Shown here: one piece after another, positions 41,693-50,900 of the stretch
How positions within the stretch are numbered: the first letter of the stretch is position 1
Layout of the letters: each line of letters starts with the position of its first letter
DNA from: Alphaproteobacteria bacterium
Lineage (GTDB): Bacteria; Pseudomonadota; Alphaproteobacteria; Oceanibaculales; Oceanibaculaceae
Reading direction: 5' to 3'
NCBI GenBank assembly: GCA_018823745.1
Contig: JAHJHR010000002.1
Coordinates: forward strand, 124,001-188,000
DNA: 64,000 nucleotides
Notes under the pieces: generated by a model
What the model was told of the DNA's origin: nothing
What the model saw: only the letters and a program-made list of their open reading frames with translations
Database searches by the model: none
Program-made: the position numbers and the translations under genes

Positions 41693-42454
41693 TTACGATG
41701 CCGTTTCCGGCGTTATCTCCGCAGGCTCTTCCGGTTCATCTTCCACCGGCGCCGCTGTCGCTTCGTGCAGGACGGGGGCATGCCCCAGCAGGCGCTCCAG
41801 CGCGGCCTCGATCCGGCGCCACAGATCGCTCGTCAGCCGCTCGGCGCCGCCATCGGCCCATTCCAGGCGGCAATCCCCATCGCTCAAAGCCGCATCACCG
41901 CGCAGTTGCACCTGACCTTCGAAGCTGTTGCGCGCCGCGATGTCCTCCAGCTTTGGTGAAATCCCCTCCACCATATCCGGATGCACGCGGATAACCACCT
42001 TCGGCTCGTCACGCAGATTGCCGAAAACCTCGGCAATGACGGTTTCAATCTCCAGCAGCCCGCCCTGTTTGGCCAGGCCGGGCGACAGGCGCCGCACCAT
42101 CGTATAGGCCAGCTCCACCACTTCGGCCGACAGAAGTTCCAGCGTTGCCTGCTGTGCACGGAACAGGCCATCGATCCGGTCGCCGATGGCCTGCAGCGAA
42201 TCACTCTGGCGCTGTTCGATGCCGGTCATGGCTTCCGCCCGGCCTTGCGCAATCCCGCGCTGGAAGGATTCCTCGGCCAGCTGGTCGAGTTCCTCCTGGC
42301 TGTAGGTCGGCGGCGGCGGCGGTGGCGGCTCGGCTGTGGACCGGGCCTCTGCCTCCAGGCGGGCCTTCTCCGCTTCCTGGCGCTGACGCTTGACCACCGC
42401 CGGGTCGACGTTGAAATCCCGCTCGAACAGGAATGGTTTCATTGCCCGCGACAC
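41693..42454 (-). CDS. fliH: FliH-like export ATPase regulator
   Basis: 253 residues. Charged coiled-coil N-terminus with KRQRQEAEKARLEAEARSTAE, a run of seven prolines, then SQEELDQLAEESFQRGIAQGRAEAM. The C-terminal domain has VVELAYTMVRRLSPGLAKQGGLLEIETVIAEVFGNLRDEPKVVIRVHPD, like FliH/SctL. FliH dimers bind FliI and FliN. Start GTG 42454 has GAGGG about 5 bases upstream; ATG 42442 has no site. It lies 21 bases after fliG. Confidence 0.85.
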   Translation of the reverse strand: MSRAMKPFLFERDFNVDPAVVKRQRQEAEKARLEAEARSTAEPPPPPPPTYSQEELDQLAEESFQRGIAQGRAEAMTGIEQRQSDSLQAIGDRIDGLFRAQQATLELLSAEVVELAYTMVRRLSPGLAKQGGLLEIETVIAEVFGNLRDEPKVVIRVHPDMVEGISPKLEDIAARNSFEGQVQLRGDAALSDGDCRLEWADGGAERLTSDLWRRIEAALERLLGHAPVLHEATAAPVEDEPEEPAEITPETAS

Positions 42455-42475
42455 AGCAGCCCTCGCTTCGCCGGA

Positions 42476-43492
42476 TTAATAGACAAGCTGGTCGTCGCCA
42501 CTGCCTTCGGAAATGACGATTTCGCCGCGGTTCGACAGATCCTTGGCGGTCTGCACCATCGCCATCTGGGCTTCCTCGACATCCTTCAGCCTGACCGGGC
42601 CGAGCGACGCCATATCCTCGCGCATCAGCTTTGCCGCGCGTTCGGACATGTTGGAGAAGAACAGGTCGCGCAATTCCTCGGTCGAGCCTTTCAGCGCGAT
42701 GGTCAGCTTGTCCTTTTCGACGGTGCGCAGCAATGTCTGCACGCCGCCCGGGTCCAGCCGTGCCAGATCCTCGAAGGTAAACATCAGCGCCTTGATCTTC
42801 TCGGCCGAATCGCGGTTGCGTTCCTCCAGCGCCGTGACGAACCGGGTTTCGGTCGCCCGGTCCAGGCTGTTGAAGATATCGGCCATCATCTCATGCGCGT
42901 CACGACGGTTGGAGCGCGCCAGATTGCTCATGAACTCGGTGCGCAGCACGCGCTCGACGTCGCTCAGGATATCCTTCTGCACCGCCTCCATGCGCAGCAT
43001 GCGCATGACGACTTCCATCGCGAAATTCTCCGGCAGCAGCGCCAGCACCTTGGCGGCATGGACCGGGGTGATCTTCGACATCACCACCGCGACGGTCTGC
43101 GGATATTCGTTCTTCAGGTAATTGGCGAGCACCAGCTCGTTCACATTGCCCAGCTTGTCCCACATGGTGCGACCGGCGGGACCACGGATCTCCTCCATGA
43201 TGTCGCCGACCCGATCCGGGTCGAGCACCTTGTTCAGCAGGCGCTCGGTCGAATCGAAGCTGCCGACCAGCGAGCCGGTGGAGGAAAGCTGCTCGGCAAA
43301 CTCGACGAACAGCCGCTCGACGATGTTCGAGCTGACCGTGCCGAGATTGGCCATGACCTGGGAGACTTCCTTGATCTCCTCGTCATCCATCAGCGAGAAC
43401 AGCTTGGTAGCATGTTCCTCGCCCAGGCTCATCAGCAGGATCGCGGCTTTTTCCGGTCCGCCCAGAGAGCGATAATCTTCGCGCACCCGCAT
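42476..43492 (-). CDS. fliG: Flagellar motor switch protein FliG
   Basis: 338 residues with N, middle and C domains. Seen: [36 protein letters not shown] (about 10-45, FliF contact), the middle domain around MDVV-type MVMRML (about 150-180) and the torque helix region [43 protein letters not shown] (about 270-312) with the charged residues that meet MotA. Lies between fliF and fliH, all leftward. Confidence 0.97.
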   Translation of the reverse strand: MRVREDYRSLGGPEKAAILLMSLGEEHATKLFSLMDDEEIKEVSQVMANLGTVSSNIVERLFVEFAEQLSSTGSLVGSFDSTERLLNKVLDPDRVGDIMEEIRGPAGRTMWDKLGNVNELVLANYLKNEYPQTVAVVMSKITPVHAAKVLALLPENFAMEVVMRMLRMEAVQKDILSDVERVLRTEFMSNLARSNRRDAHEMMADIFNSLDRATETRFVTALEERNRDSAEKIKALMFTFEDLARLDPGGVQTLLRTVEKDKLTIALKGSTEELRDLFFSNMSERAAKLMREDMASLGPVRLKDVEEAQMAMVQTAKDLSNRGEIVISEGSGDDQLVY

Positions 43493-43548
43493 CTCGCCTA
43501 TCCTCCGTTCCGTAACGGATCCAACGTGAAACTATCGACGGACCGCTA

Positions 43549-45255
43549 TCAACCCTGTTCCTGGTACATCCAGTTGCGCAGAATGGCGACCGCCTCTTCC
43601 GGATGCTTGTCGACGATCTCGCCGATCTTGCGCAGCGAGGAGGCCCGCACCCGACCTTCGACACGGCTGATGTCGATCATCGAATCGAGAATATCGTCTT
43701 CCTCGTCTTCCGGCGGTGCCAGGGCAGCCATGCCCTCCAGCCCGCCGCCCATGCCCGGCCCCATGCCGCCCATGCCAGGACCGGCCAGCGCCGCAGCGGC
43801 ACCCGACTGATCACGCAGCAGGCCTGCCGGGCCGCTGAGGATCGCCCCTGCCGCCGGCAGGGATTCGAACAGGCGGGTCAGCACCGGACGGACCACCAGC
43901 AGGATGACCAGCAGGCCGACCACCGCCAGCACGATGATCTCGGCCAGTTGCAGGAAATCATTCTTCGACAGGCCGAACAGCGTGGAATCAGCGCCCATGC
44001 CGATATCGTCGAGCGGCGCGAACTGCATGTTCACGACTTCGATGGCATCGCCGCGATTGGCGTTGAAGCCGATGGCGGAGCGCACCAGCGCCTCGATCTG
44101 CTCCAGCTGCTGCGCGCTGCGCTCTGTATAGACCGGCGAGCCGCCGTCGCCGCGCACATAGGTGCCGTCAACCAGAACGGCGACGGTCAGCCGCCGTACG
44201 CTGCCGGTTTCCCGCGTCGTGTTGCTGACGGTGCGGGTGATCTCGTAATTCACCGTTTCCTCGGTGCGGGCCGTCTGGTTCTGCGAACCGGCACCGCCCG
44301 GCGCCTGCTGGCCCTCCGGCAGATTGGTCTGCACGGTGACGGCCTGCTCGCCCTGATTCTCGGTCGAGCTGCTGTTCTCGTCGACATTCTGCGTCGAGCG
44401 CACGACCTGGCCGTTCGGGTCATATTCCTCGCGGTTGGTGACGACCCGGTCGAAATCCAGATCGGCATGAACCTCAGCGCGCACCTTGCCAAAGCCGACG
44501 CTGCGCTCCAGCAGTGTCTCGATGGCGCGCGCGGTGCGGTTCTCATAGGCGATGCGGCGTTCCTCGGCATTTGCCGACATGGTTTCCGCACTGTTCGGGT
44601 CATCGGCGCCCCGGGCCAGAAGACTGCCCTTGTCATCGATGATGGAAATCTTCTGCGGCGTCAGATCGGGCACGGCGGCCGCGACCAGATACTGGATCGC
44701 CTTGATCTGCTCGCGGTCGAGGCGCTGGGCGCCCTGCATGCGCAGCGCGATGGAGGCGCTGGGCTGCTGGCGCTCCCGGCTGAACAATTCACGGCGCGGC
44801 AGCACCAGATGGACACGCGCCGAGCGGATGCCCTTGATCGAGCCGATGGTCCGCGACAGCTCGCCTTCCAGCGCACGCAACTGGTTGATGTTCAAGACGA
44901 AATTGGTCGTCCCGAAACCATCCGACTTGTCGAAAATCTCGTAGCCGAGATTGCCTTCCGACGGCAGGCCGGCCTGGGCCAGCGACATGCGCAGGCGGGT
45001 CACCTGGTCACCCGGCACGAAGACCTGGTTCCCGGTCTGGCCGCGCAGCTCATAGGGCGCGCCAATCTGGGCCAGATGGGTGACGATCTCCTTGGAATCC
45101 GCCGGATCAAGGTCGGAATACAGCAGCTGCATGCTGGGCGAGGCCAGCCGGCTGGTCAGGAAGAACAGGAAAGCGATCAGCGCGACGGCTACGCCGCCGA
45201 GTACGGCAAGCCGCACGACGCCAAGATTCCGGAAGAACTGCATTACTGGATTCAC
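43549..45255 (-). CDS. fliF: Flagellar MS-ring protein FliF
   Basis: 568 residues. TM1 about 14-35 (VRLAVLGGVAVALIAFLFFLTSRL), YscJ-type ring domains (LYSDLDPADSKEIVTHLAQIGAPYEL; GYEIFDKSDGFGTTNFVLNINQLRALEGELSRTI), a periplasmic loop rich in Gln/Asn, TM2 (FLQLAEIIVLAVVGLLVILLVVRPVLTRLFE) and a C-terminal FliG-binding tail (EDDILDSMIDISRVEGRVRASSLRKIGEIVDKHPEEAVAILRNWM). Start GTG 45255 has GAGGGTGG upstream. It is first after a 363-base gap, so probably has its own promoter. Confidence 0.97.
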   Translation of the reverse strand: MNPVMQFFRNLGVVRLAVLGGVAVALIAFLFFLTSRLASPSMQLLYSDLDPADSKEIVTHLAQIGAPYELRGQTGNQVFVPGDQVTRLRMSLAQAGLPSEGNLGYEIFDKSDGFGTTNFVLNINQLRALEGELSRTIGSIKGIRSARVHLVLPRRELFSRERQQPSASIALRMQGAQRLDREQIKAIQYLVAAAVPDLTPQKISIIDDKGSLLARGADDPNSAETMSANAEERRIAYENRTARAIETLLERSVGFGKVRAEVHADLDFDRVVTNREEYDPNGQVVRSTQNVDENSSSTENQGEQAVTVQTNLPEGQQAPGGAGSQNQTARTEETVNYEITRTVSNTTRETGSVRRLTVAVLVDGTYVRGDGGSPVYTERSAQQLEQIEALVRSAIGFNANRGDAIEVVNMQFAPLDDIGMGADSTLFGLSKNDFLQLAEIIVLAVVGLLVILLVVRPVLTRLFESLPAAGAILSGPAGLLRDQSGAAAALAGPGMGGMGPGMGGGLEGMAALAPPEDEEDDILDSMIDISRVEGRVRASSLRKIGEIVDKHPEEAVAILRNWMYQEQG

Positions 45256-45618
45256 GATCCACCCACCCTCGCCGCTGTCTGGCTAAAATCATCCGGCCCC
45301 GGATCCAACCGATCTATCGGTTGCCTGCCCATTCTGGGCAGTCCGGGGCCAAGCCCCCGCTTACGGCATCTCGGATTGTGCAATGGGTGGCACTCGCCGC
45401 CCTCGATAAGTCGCAATTTAGATAAAATTTTATCTTAAATGAAGCGACTTATTAGCGCCCGCTCCTAATACCTGACGATCTTAGTCCGACTGTTGCAACT
45501 AGGCAACTTTTGCCTATGGCAGGTATAACAGACGAATCAATGAGAGAACAATACTTTATGGAGCGTTGTTGGATTCAGACATGAATTTCAGCGGAAGATT
45601 GCCGGGTTTATCGCCGGC
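45256..45618. other. 363-base regulatory gap between fliJ and fliF
   Basis: No gene is seen here. The gap is unusually AT-rich for this window between about 45405 and 45600. It holds a large palindrome (45406-45452) and small dyads GTTGC-N6-GCAAC (45492-45507) and GGCAA-CTT-TTGCC (45502-45514). It probably contains the fliF promoter on the minus strand. No sigma-54 consensus (TGGCAC-N5-TTGC) was found on either strand. Confidence 0.5.
45406..45452. repeat. 47-bp AT-rich palindrome upstream of fliF
   Basis: Outer arms ATAAGTCGC and GCGACTTAT (9 bp) enclose the perfect 16-bp core AGATAAAATTTTATCT, with ATTT/AAAT also pairing after a one-base slip. On the minus strand it includes TTAA-N7-TTTT, close to a CtrA half-site pair. 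Confidence 0.75.
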
Positions 45619-46038
45619 TCACTCAGTGTTTTTTCGACGGAACATGGCCAGCCCCATCTCGTCCAGCGAGTCCTGTTCCCGCCGATTGGCCTCTTCCTGG
45701 GCCTGACGATCCCGGTTTTCCTGGGTGATCTCGTATTTCTTCAGCTCGGCAAAGGCCTCGGCGACCTCGTCATGCGCCTTGCGGGCCTCGTCCTGCAGCA
45801 TCTTGATACAGGCCTCGATGACCGCGCGGCGCAGCCGGGCCTCCGCCAGATAGGCCCCATAGGTATAGGTGCTCTCATAGACATCGCGGGCCTGCTGCAG
45901 CTCCGTCGCCATCTCTTCATCAAGCTGGACCAGATCGGCCTGCGCCTTGGCCAGGCGCTCTTCCGCCGCCGCCAGCGCCTGGCGCTTGCCGTCCAGCTGA
46001 TGGCCATGCAGCCGGATCAGGGTGGCGAGCGCCTTCAT
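45619..46038 (-). CDS. fliJ: FliJ-like flagellar export chaperone
   Basis: 139-residue, almost wholly helical coiled-coil protein (MKALATLIRLHGHQLDGKRQALAAAEERLAKAQADLVQLDEEMA...; RAVIEACIKMLQDEARKAHDEVAEAFAELKKYEITQENRDRQAQEEANRREQDSLDEMGL). Size, fold and place directly after fliI (10-base gap) match FliJ, the stalk of the FliI hexamer that links it to FlhA. Sequence identity in this family is low, so position carries much of the weight. Confidence 0.82.
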   Translation of the reverse strand: MKALATLIRLHGHQLDGKRQALAAAEERLAKAQADLVQLDEEMATELQQARDVYESTYTYGAYLAEARLRRAVIEACIKMLQDEARKAHDEVAEAFAELKKYEITQENRDRQAQEEANRREQDSLDEMGLAMFRRKNTE

Positions 46039-46048
46039 AAGACAAGCA

Positions 46049-47392
46049 TCACGCTATAGGACCGGGTGCCGGATCACCCAGTATCGCGGCCAGCTGGTCA
46101 TAGCCATCCTGCAGGCCCGCGCGCTCATTGCTGTCCTGGCGCAAGAACTCCTCCAGCGGCTCATGATAGCGGATCGATTCATCGACGCCGGGATCGGTGC
46201 CAATGCGATAGGCGCCGAGGCGGATCATCTCCGCCATATCCTCATAGGACGACATCAGCCGGCGCGCGCGGTAGAGCAGCTGGTTCTCGCCCGGCGTGTT
46301 GCAGTTCGGCAAAGCGCGCGAGACGCTGCGCAGGATGTTGATGGCCGGATAGCGCCCCCGCTCCGCAATCTGGCGTTCCAGCACGATATGCCCGTCCAGA
46401 ATGCCGCGCACCGCATCGGCGATGGGCTCGTTATGGTCGTCGCCTTCCACCAGCACGGTGAACAGGCCGGTGATGGTGCCCTCGCCCATGCCCGGCCCGG
46501 CGCGCTCCAGCAGGCGCGGCAATTCGGCGAAGACAGTCGGCGTATAGCCTTTCGAGGCCGGCGGCTCACCGGTCGACAGGCCGATCTCGCGCTGCGCCAT
46601 GGCAAAGCGGGTGATGCTATCGATCATGCACAGCACGTCGCGGTCGAGATCGCGGAAATACTCGGCGATGGACAAGGTGATCTGCGCCGCCTGCCGGCGC
46701 ATCAGCGGCGATTCATCGGAGGTCGCGACCACCACGACGGAGCGCGCCAGCCCCTCGGGGCCAAGCTGCTCATGGATGAACTCGCGCACCTCCCGGCCCC
46801 GCTCGCCAACCAGGCCGATGACGTTCACATCCGCCTGGGTGAAGCGCGCCATCATCGACATCAGGATCGACTTGCCGACGCCCGACCCCGCAAAGATGCC
46901 CATGCGCTGGCCACGGCAGGTCGACAGGAAGGTGTTGATCGCCCGGATGCCGAGATCGATCTTCGCGCCGATAGGCTGGCGGGCATGCGGCGAGGGCGGC
47001 TTGTTGCGCAGCAGCACCGCGAGTGGCCCCTGGGGCAGCGGCCCCTTGCCGTCCACCGGCTCGCCCAGCGCATTCACCACCCGGCCGAGCCAGCCTTCAT
47101 GCGGATGAATGACCGGCTCGGAATCCTCGATCTCCGCCTTACAGCCGATACCGATGCCATCCAGCGTGCCGAATGGCATCAGCAGCGCGCGCTCCGAGCG
47201 GAAGCCGACAACCTCGCAGGGCACGCGGGAACCCTGGCGGGTCACCAGATGGCAGCGATCACCAATGGACAGGCTGCGATGCGCGCCGCGCACCTCGACC
47301 ATCATGCCCTGCACGGCCGAGACGCTGCCATAGACGGTATAGCCGGGCAGCCGCTCCAGCTCCTTGTTCAGATGGCGCAGTGGCGTTTCCAA
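46049..47392 (-). CDS. fliI: Flagellum-specific ATPase FliI
   Basis: 447-residue F1-beta-like ATPase of the export apparatus. Seen: Walker A GIFAGSGVGKSILMSMM about 164-180, VGERGREVREF about 193, DRDVLCMIDSITRFAMAQREIGL (Walker B) about 241-263, and TVLVEGDDHNEPIADAVRGILDGHIVLER about 312. The start is TTG 47392 with GGAGA 5 bases upstream; no ATG exists before residue 30, inside the conserved barrel. It leads the leftward fliIJ pair and is divergent from ctrA. Confidence 0.96.
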   Translation of the reverse strand: METPLRHLNKELERLPGYTVYGSVSAVQGMMVEVRGAHRSLSIGDRCHLVTRQGSRVPCEVVGFRSERALLMPFGTLDGIGIGCKAEIEDSEPVIHPHEGWLGRVVNALGEPVDGKGPLPQGPLAVLLRNKPPSPHARQPIGAKIDLGIRAINTFLSTCRGQRMGIFAGSGVGKSILMSMMARFTQADVNVIGLVGERGREVREFIHEQLGPEGLARSVVVVATSDESPLMRRQAAQITLSIAEYFRDLDRDVLCMIDSITRFAMAQREIGLSTGEPPASKGYTPTVFAELPRLLERAGPGMGEGTITGLFTVLVEGDDHNEPIADAVRGILDGHIVLERQIAERGRYPAINILRSVSRALPNCNTPGENQLLYRARRLMSSYEDMAEMIRLGAYRIGTDPGVDESIRYHEPLEEFLRQDSNERAGLQDGYDQLAAILGDPAPGPIA

Positions 47393-47470
47393 GGCTTCTC
47401 CAGACGCAACGAACCAATACCGATGATGCCGCCTTGCGGGGGCTACAATCCAGCGACTTTTTCATTTACC

Positions 47471-47530
47471 TTAATCGAGGGAGCGAAACGTTAACCTTCT
47501 TTTTAGGCTTTTCGTGTTAACCAAGGTTAA
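47471..47530. promoter_or_regulatory. TTAA-rich divergent control region of ctrA and fliI
   Basis: TTAACCTTCTTTTTA (47491-47505) fits TTAA-N7-TTTA, one base from the CtrA consensus TTAA-N7-TTAA. TTAACCAAGGTTAA (47517-47530) is a perfect palindrome with N6 spacing, and another TTAA lies at 47471. It is placed 45-100 bases before the ctrA start, consistent with CtrA autoregulation. Confidence 0.55.
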
Positions 47531-47574
47531 CGGCGGGCGTCAGACAACCCGCCGCGGTGAAGGAGACCCTGGAT

Positions 47575-48291
47575 ATGCGCGTATTGTTGGTCGAAGACGA
47601 CGAGAACCTCGCCCGCAGCATCGAAATGATGCTGAAATCCGCCGGCTTCGTGGCCGATCTCACCGAACTCGGCGAGGATGGCCTGGAGATCGGCAAGCTC
47701 TACGATTACGACATCATCATTCTGGATCTCATGCTGCCCGACATGGATGGCTATGAAGTCCTGCGCCGCCTGCGCCAGGCGAAGGTCGAGACGCCGATCC
47801 TGATCCTTTCCGGCCTGGCCGAGATGGACAACAAGGTGAAGGGCCTGGGCTTCGGCGCCGACGACTACCTGACCAAGCCCTTCGACAAGCGCGAGCTGAT
47901 CGCCCGCATCAACGCCATCGTCCGGCGTTCCAAGGGCCATGCCCATTCCGTCATCAAGACCGGCCGCATGGTGGTTGATCTGGACGCGCATTCGGTCGAG
48001 GTGAACAACCAGTCGGTGCATCTGACGGCGAAGGAATATGGCATCCTGGAATTGCTGTCGCTGCGCAAGGGTACGACGCTGACCAAGGAAATGTTCCTCA
48101 ACCATCTCTATGGCGGGATGGACGAGCCGGAACTGAAAATCATCGACGTCTTCGTGTGCAAGCTGCGCAAGAAGCTGAGCACGGCGCTGGGCGGCGACAA
48201 TTACATCGAGACGGTCTGGGGCCGCGGCTATGTCCTGCGCGACCCGGAAGAAGCCGCTACCACCGGCAAGAAATCGACCAAGGCCGCGTAA
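47575..48291 (+). CDS. ctrA: Cell-cycle/motility response regulator CtrA
   Basis: 238-residue OmpR-class regulator. Receiver domain: [25 protein letters not shown], Asp51 in [15 protein letters not shown], Thr/Ser and Lys in [10 protein letters not shown] and [11 protein letters not shown]. The DNA-binding half is almost identical to Caulobacter CtrA through [53 protein letters not shown] and [11 protein letters not shown]. The C-terminus is longer ([14 protein letters not shown]) and does not end in the Ala-Ala proteolysis signal. GAAGGAG suits ATG 47575, not the track's 47557. In Rhodospirillales CtrA mainly controls motility. Confidence 0.95.
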   Translation: MRVLLVEDDENLARSIEMMLKSAGFVADLTELGEDGLEIGKLYDYDIIILDLMLPDMDGYEVLRRLRQAKVETPILILSGLAEMDNKVKGLGFGADDYLTKPFDKRELIARINAIVRRSKGHAHSVIKTGRMVVDLDAHSVEVNNQSVHLTAKEYGILELLSLRKGTTLTKEMFLNHLYGGMDEPELKIIDVFVCKLRKKLSTALGGDNYIETVWGRGYVLRDPEEAATTGKKSTKAA

Positions 48292-48312
48292 GGCACCGGT
48301 ACACAAGCAAAC

Positions 48313-48347
48313 AAAAAGGCGACATCCCTGAGGGTGTCGCCTTTTTT
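48313..48347. terminator. Bidirectional intrinsic terminator between ctrA and cheR
   Basis: AAAAAGGCGACA-t-CCC-TGA-GGGTGTCGCCTTTTTT. A 10-bp GC-rich stem with a bulged T has a T-run on the right and an A-run on the left, so it ends the rightward ctrA and the leftward che operon. Confidence 0.93.
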
Positions 48348-48349
48348 GT

Positions 48350-49258
48350 TCAGCGCCCCACGGTACGGGCGGGAAACGGTGGTGGTGCCGGCTTTGCCGG
48401 GCTGGCGGTCGGGCTGGCCGGTGAAGACTTCGTCCCGCCGGTCGCCAGATCGGTCAGCGTATAGAGGCCGCGTTCGCCGGGCATCGGCTGGAACCGGTCA
48501 GAAATGCCGAGCACGGTCTCCGCACCGCCCAGATAGAGAATGCCATCCGGCGCCATGCGCTTGGAGATCGCCTCCAGCACCTTGGCCTTGGTCGGCTGGT
48601 CGAAATAGATCAGCACGTTGCGGCAGAAGACGATGTCGAACTGGCCCAGCGGCGACAGATCATGCAGCAGATTGTAGGTCTTGAACTGGATGTTCTCGCG
48701 CAGCGCCGAATCGATGCGCCACTTGTCGCCATCCTGTTTGAAATACTTCACCAGATAATTGATCGGCAGGCCGCGCTGCACCTCGAACTGGGAATAGACG
48801 CCGGATTTGGCGCGTTCCACCATTGCCAGCGACAAATCGGTGGCGAGGATGTCGAATTTCCAGCCGGCGGAGAGGCGCGTCTCCTCCTTCAGCATCATGG
48901 CGATGGAATAGGGCTCCTGGCCGCTGGAACAGGCCGCGCTCCAGATCCGCATGCGGCGGGTCGACTGGCGCTTTTCCATCAGCCGCGGCAGCACCAGATC
49001 CTTCAGCTGGTTGAACGGCTTCATGTCGCGGAAGAACAGCGATTCATTGGTGGTCATGGCATCGACCACCGCCTTCACCACCTGGCTGTCATTGCGCTGG
49101 CGGATGATCTGGACCAGCTCCTCCAGCGTCTTCAGGTTGAAGCTGCGGGCGACCGGCATCAGCCGGCTTTCCAGCAGGTAAATCTTCTCCTGGGTCAGCA
49201 CGAGGCCGGACTGGTCACGCACCAGATTGGCCAGCAGGGTGAAATCCTCGGGCTTCAT
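48350..49258 (-). CDS. cheR: Chemotaxis protein methyltransferase CheR
   Basis: 302 residues. N-terminal helical domain (MKPEDFTLLANLVRDQSGLVLTQEKIYLLESRL), SAM-binding part MRIWSAACSSGQEPYSIAMMLKEE about 99-122, and FDIVFCRNVLIYFDQPTKAKVLEAISKRMAPDGILYLGGAETV about 205-247. It methylates receptor glutamates. A Pro/Ala-rich tail ends the protein, with no pentapeptide tether evident. ATG 49258 overlaps the cheB stop (ATGA); the track start at 49327 lies inside cheB. Confidence 0.95.
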   Translation of the reverse strand: MKPEDFTLLANLVRDQSGLVLTQEKIYLLESRLMPVARSFNLKTLEELVQIIRQRNDSQVVKAVVDAMTTNESLFFRDMKPFNQLKDLVLPRLMEKRQSTRRMRIWSAACSSGQEPYSIAMMLKEETRLSAGWKFDILATDLSLAMVERAKSGVYSQFEVQRGLPINYLVKYFKQDGDKWRIDSALRENIQFKTYNLLHDLSPLGQFDIVFCRNVLIYFDQPTKAKVLEAISKRMAPDGILYLGGAETVLGISDRFQPMPGERGLYTLTDLATGGTKSSPASPTASPAKPAPPPFPARTVGR

Positions 49259-50430
49259 GCCGCTGACCTCATCGCCCGCTCGCACATATAGCTGGCCATC
49301 CGGTCGATCGGCAGAACGGCGCTGCACAACCCGGCGGTGGCAACCGCCCCTGGCATGCCCCAGACAACGCTGGTCGCCTCGTCCTGCGCGGCGATGATGC
49401 CGCCGGATTTCACCACGACTTCCGCGCCTGCCTGGCCATCCTTGCCCATGCCGGTCAGCATCAGCACCAACATGCGGCTGCCATAGATCTTGGACAGGCT
49501 GCGCAGCATCGGATCGACGGAAGGACGGCAGAAATTCTCCGGCGGGGTCTGGGTCAGGCGGATCACGCGGCGCGTGCCGTCAGCCTCCACCACCATGTGA
49601 TAATTGCCCGGTGCGATATACATGCGATGCGCCTGCACCACCTCGCCATCCTTGCCCTCGCGACAATCCCAGCCGCTGCTGCGCGACAGATGCTCGGCCA
49701 GGATCGGCGTGAAGGTCGCCGGCATGTGCTGGGTGATGAAGATCGGCTGCGGCAGATCCTTGCGCAGATTGCCCAGCAGCTTCAGCAGCGCCTGCGGCCC
49801 GCCGGTGGACGCACCGATGGCGATGATCTCCGGCGCCACCTTAAGATCCGTCGACCGCAGGGTGATCGGCATGGCCGCCGGCTTGGCGGCCGGTGCCGGG
49901 GCGGCTGTGCGCTTGTCGGCGCTGAAGCGGGGCGCCTGCACGACGCGGCTGGTGGTGCCGGCGCTGCGGCGGCGCGCTGCACCCAGCGCGCGGATTTTCA
50001 TCACCAGATCGCGCTTGAAATCATCGGCCGACATCAGCGCGCCGGTACTGCTCGGCTTGGCGAGATATTCCTTGGCCCCCGATTGCAGCGCCCGCAGGCT
50101 GATATCCGCATTCTTCTGGGTCAGGGTGGAGGACATGATGACCTGAAGCGTCGGGTCGATCTTCAGTAGCTGCGGCAGGGCAGTCAGCCCGTCCATGCGC
50201 GGCATTTCGATGTCCAGGATGGTGACCTCGACATCGTAGCGCGGCAACTGGCGCAGCGCCATTTCGCCATCACCCACCGAGGCCACGATCTCGATATCCG
50301 GCTCAGCCGACAGCACCTTTGTGTAGAGTCCCCGGATCACCGCGGAATCATCCACCAGCATCACGCGATAGGGTGCCTGATCAGCGCCCTTGGCCGATGC
50401 CGAACTCGCGGTGGGGGGAGAAAGCGTCAT
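49255..50430 (-). CDS. cheB: Protein-glutamate methylesterase CheB
   Basis: 391 residues. Receiver about 22-145 (VMLVDDSAVIRGLYTKVL; Asp73 in TILDIEMPRMDG), a Pro/Ala-rich linker of about 50 residues, then the esterase: IGASTGGPQALLKLLGNL with catalytic Ser, ITQHMPATFTPILAEHLSR with His, and VLMLTGMGKDGQAG with Asp. It demethylates and deamidates chemoreceptors when phosphorylated by CheA. Its ATG shares one base with the cheY stop (TGATG). Confidence 0.96.
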   Translation of the reverse strand: MTLSPPTASSASAKGADQAPYRVMLVDDSAVIRGLYTKVLSAEPDIEIVASVGDGEMALRQLPRYDVEVTILDIEMPRMDGLTALPQLLKIDPTLQVIMSSTLTQKNADISLRALQSGAKEYLAKPSSTGALMSADDFKRDLVMKIRALGAARRRSAGTTSRVVQAPRFSADKRTAAPAPAAKPAAMPITLRSTDLKVAPEIIAIGASTGGPQALLKLLGNLRKDLPQPIFITQHMPATFTPILAEHLSRSSGWDCREGKDGEVVQAHRMYIAPGNYHMVVEADGTRRVIRLTQTPPENFCRPSVDPMLRSLSKIYGSRMLVLMLTGMGKDGQAGAEVVVKSGGIIAAQDEATSVVWGMPGAVATAGLCSAVLPIDRMASYMCERAMRSAA

Positions 50431-50795
50431 CAGATCAGCCCGACCTGTTCGAATTTCGACTGGATAATATCGCTGTCAAACGGCTTCATGATGTATTCGT
50501 TGGCCCCGGCCATCAGCGCTTCCTGGATGCGCGACATTTCATTTTCAGTCGTGCAGAACACGACGACGGGCTTATCCCCGCCGGGCATCTGGCGCAAGGC
50601 GCGCAGGAATTCGATGCCATTCATCACCGGCATGTTCCAATCAAGCAGAATGGCGTCGGGCATATGCTTCTCGCATGCCTCGACGGCCGCCTTGCCATCG
50701 GCTGCCTCGTCGATGGCGAATTCAAGCTGTTCCAGGATTTTCCGGGCGACCATGCGGACAACCCGAGAATCATCGACGATAAGACAGGATTTCAT
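50430..50795 (-). CDS. cheY: Chemotaxis response regulator CheY
   Basis: 121-residue single receiver domain: CLIVDDSRVVRMVARKILEQL, Asp52 in AILLDWNMPVMNG, CTTENEM and YIMKPFDSDI with conserved Lys. Phospho-CheY binds the FliM/FliN switch. No output domain. It sits between cheW (105-base gap) and cheB (one-base overlap). Confidence 0.96.
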   Translation of the reverse strand: MKSCLIVDDSRVVRMVARKILEQLEFAIDEAADGKAAVEACEKHMPDAILLDWNMPVMNGIEFLRALRQMPGGDKPVVVFCTTENEMSRIQEALMAGANEYIMKPFDSDIIQSKFEQVGLI

Positions 50796-50900
50796 TGCAA
50801 TTTTCTCGCCTGCACGACGCGTCCACTATCGGATATCGACATCACGTTACACGAAATCGCCTGGAAGGGCGACGCCGCCAGACCGGACAGCCGCTATCGG

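Noticed and set aside
45385-45405. TGGCAC at 45389 as a sigma-54 promoter
   Set aside because: The -12 GC element at the required spacing is missing (sequence continues TCGCCGCCC), and it faces away from fliF.
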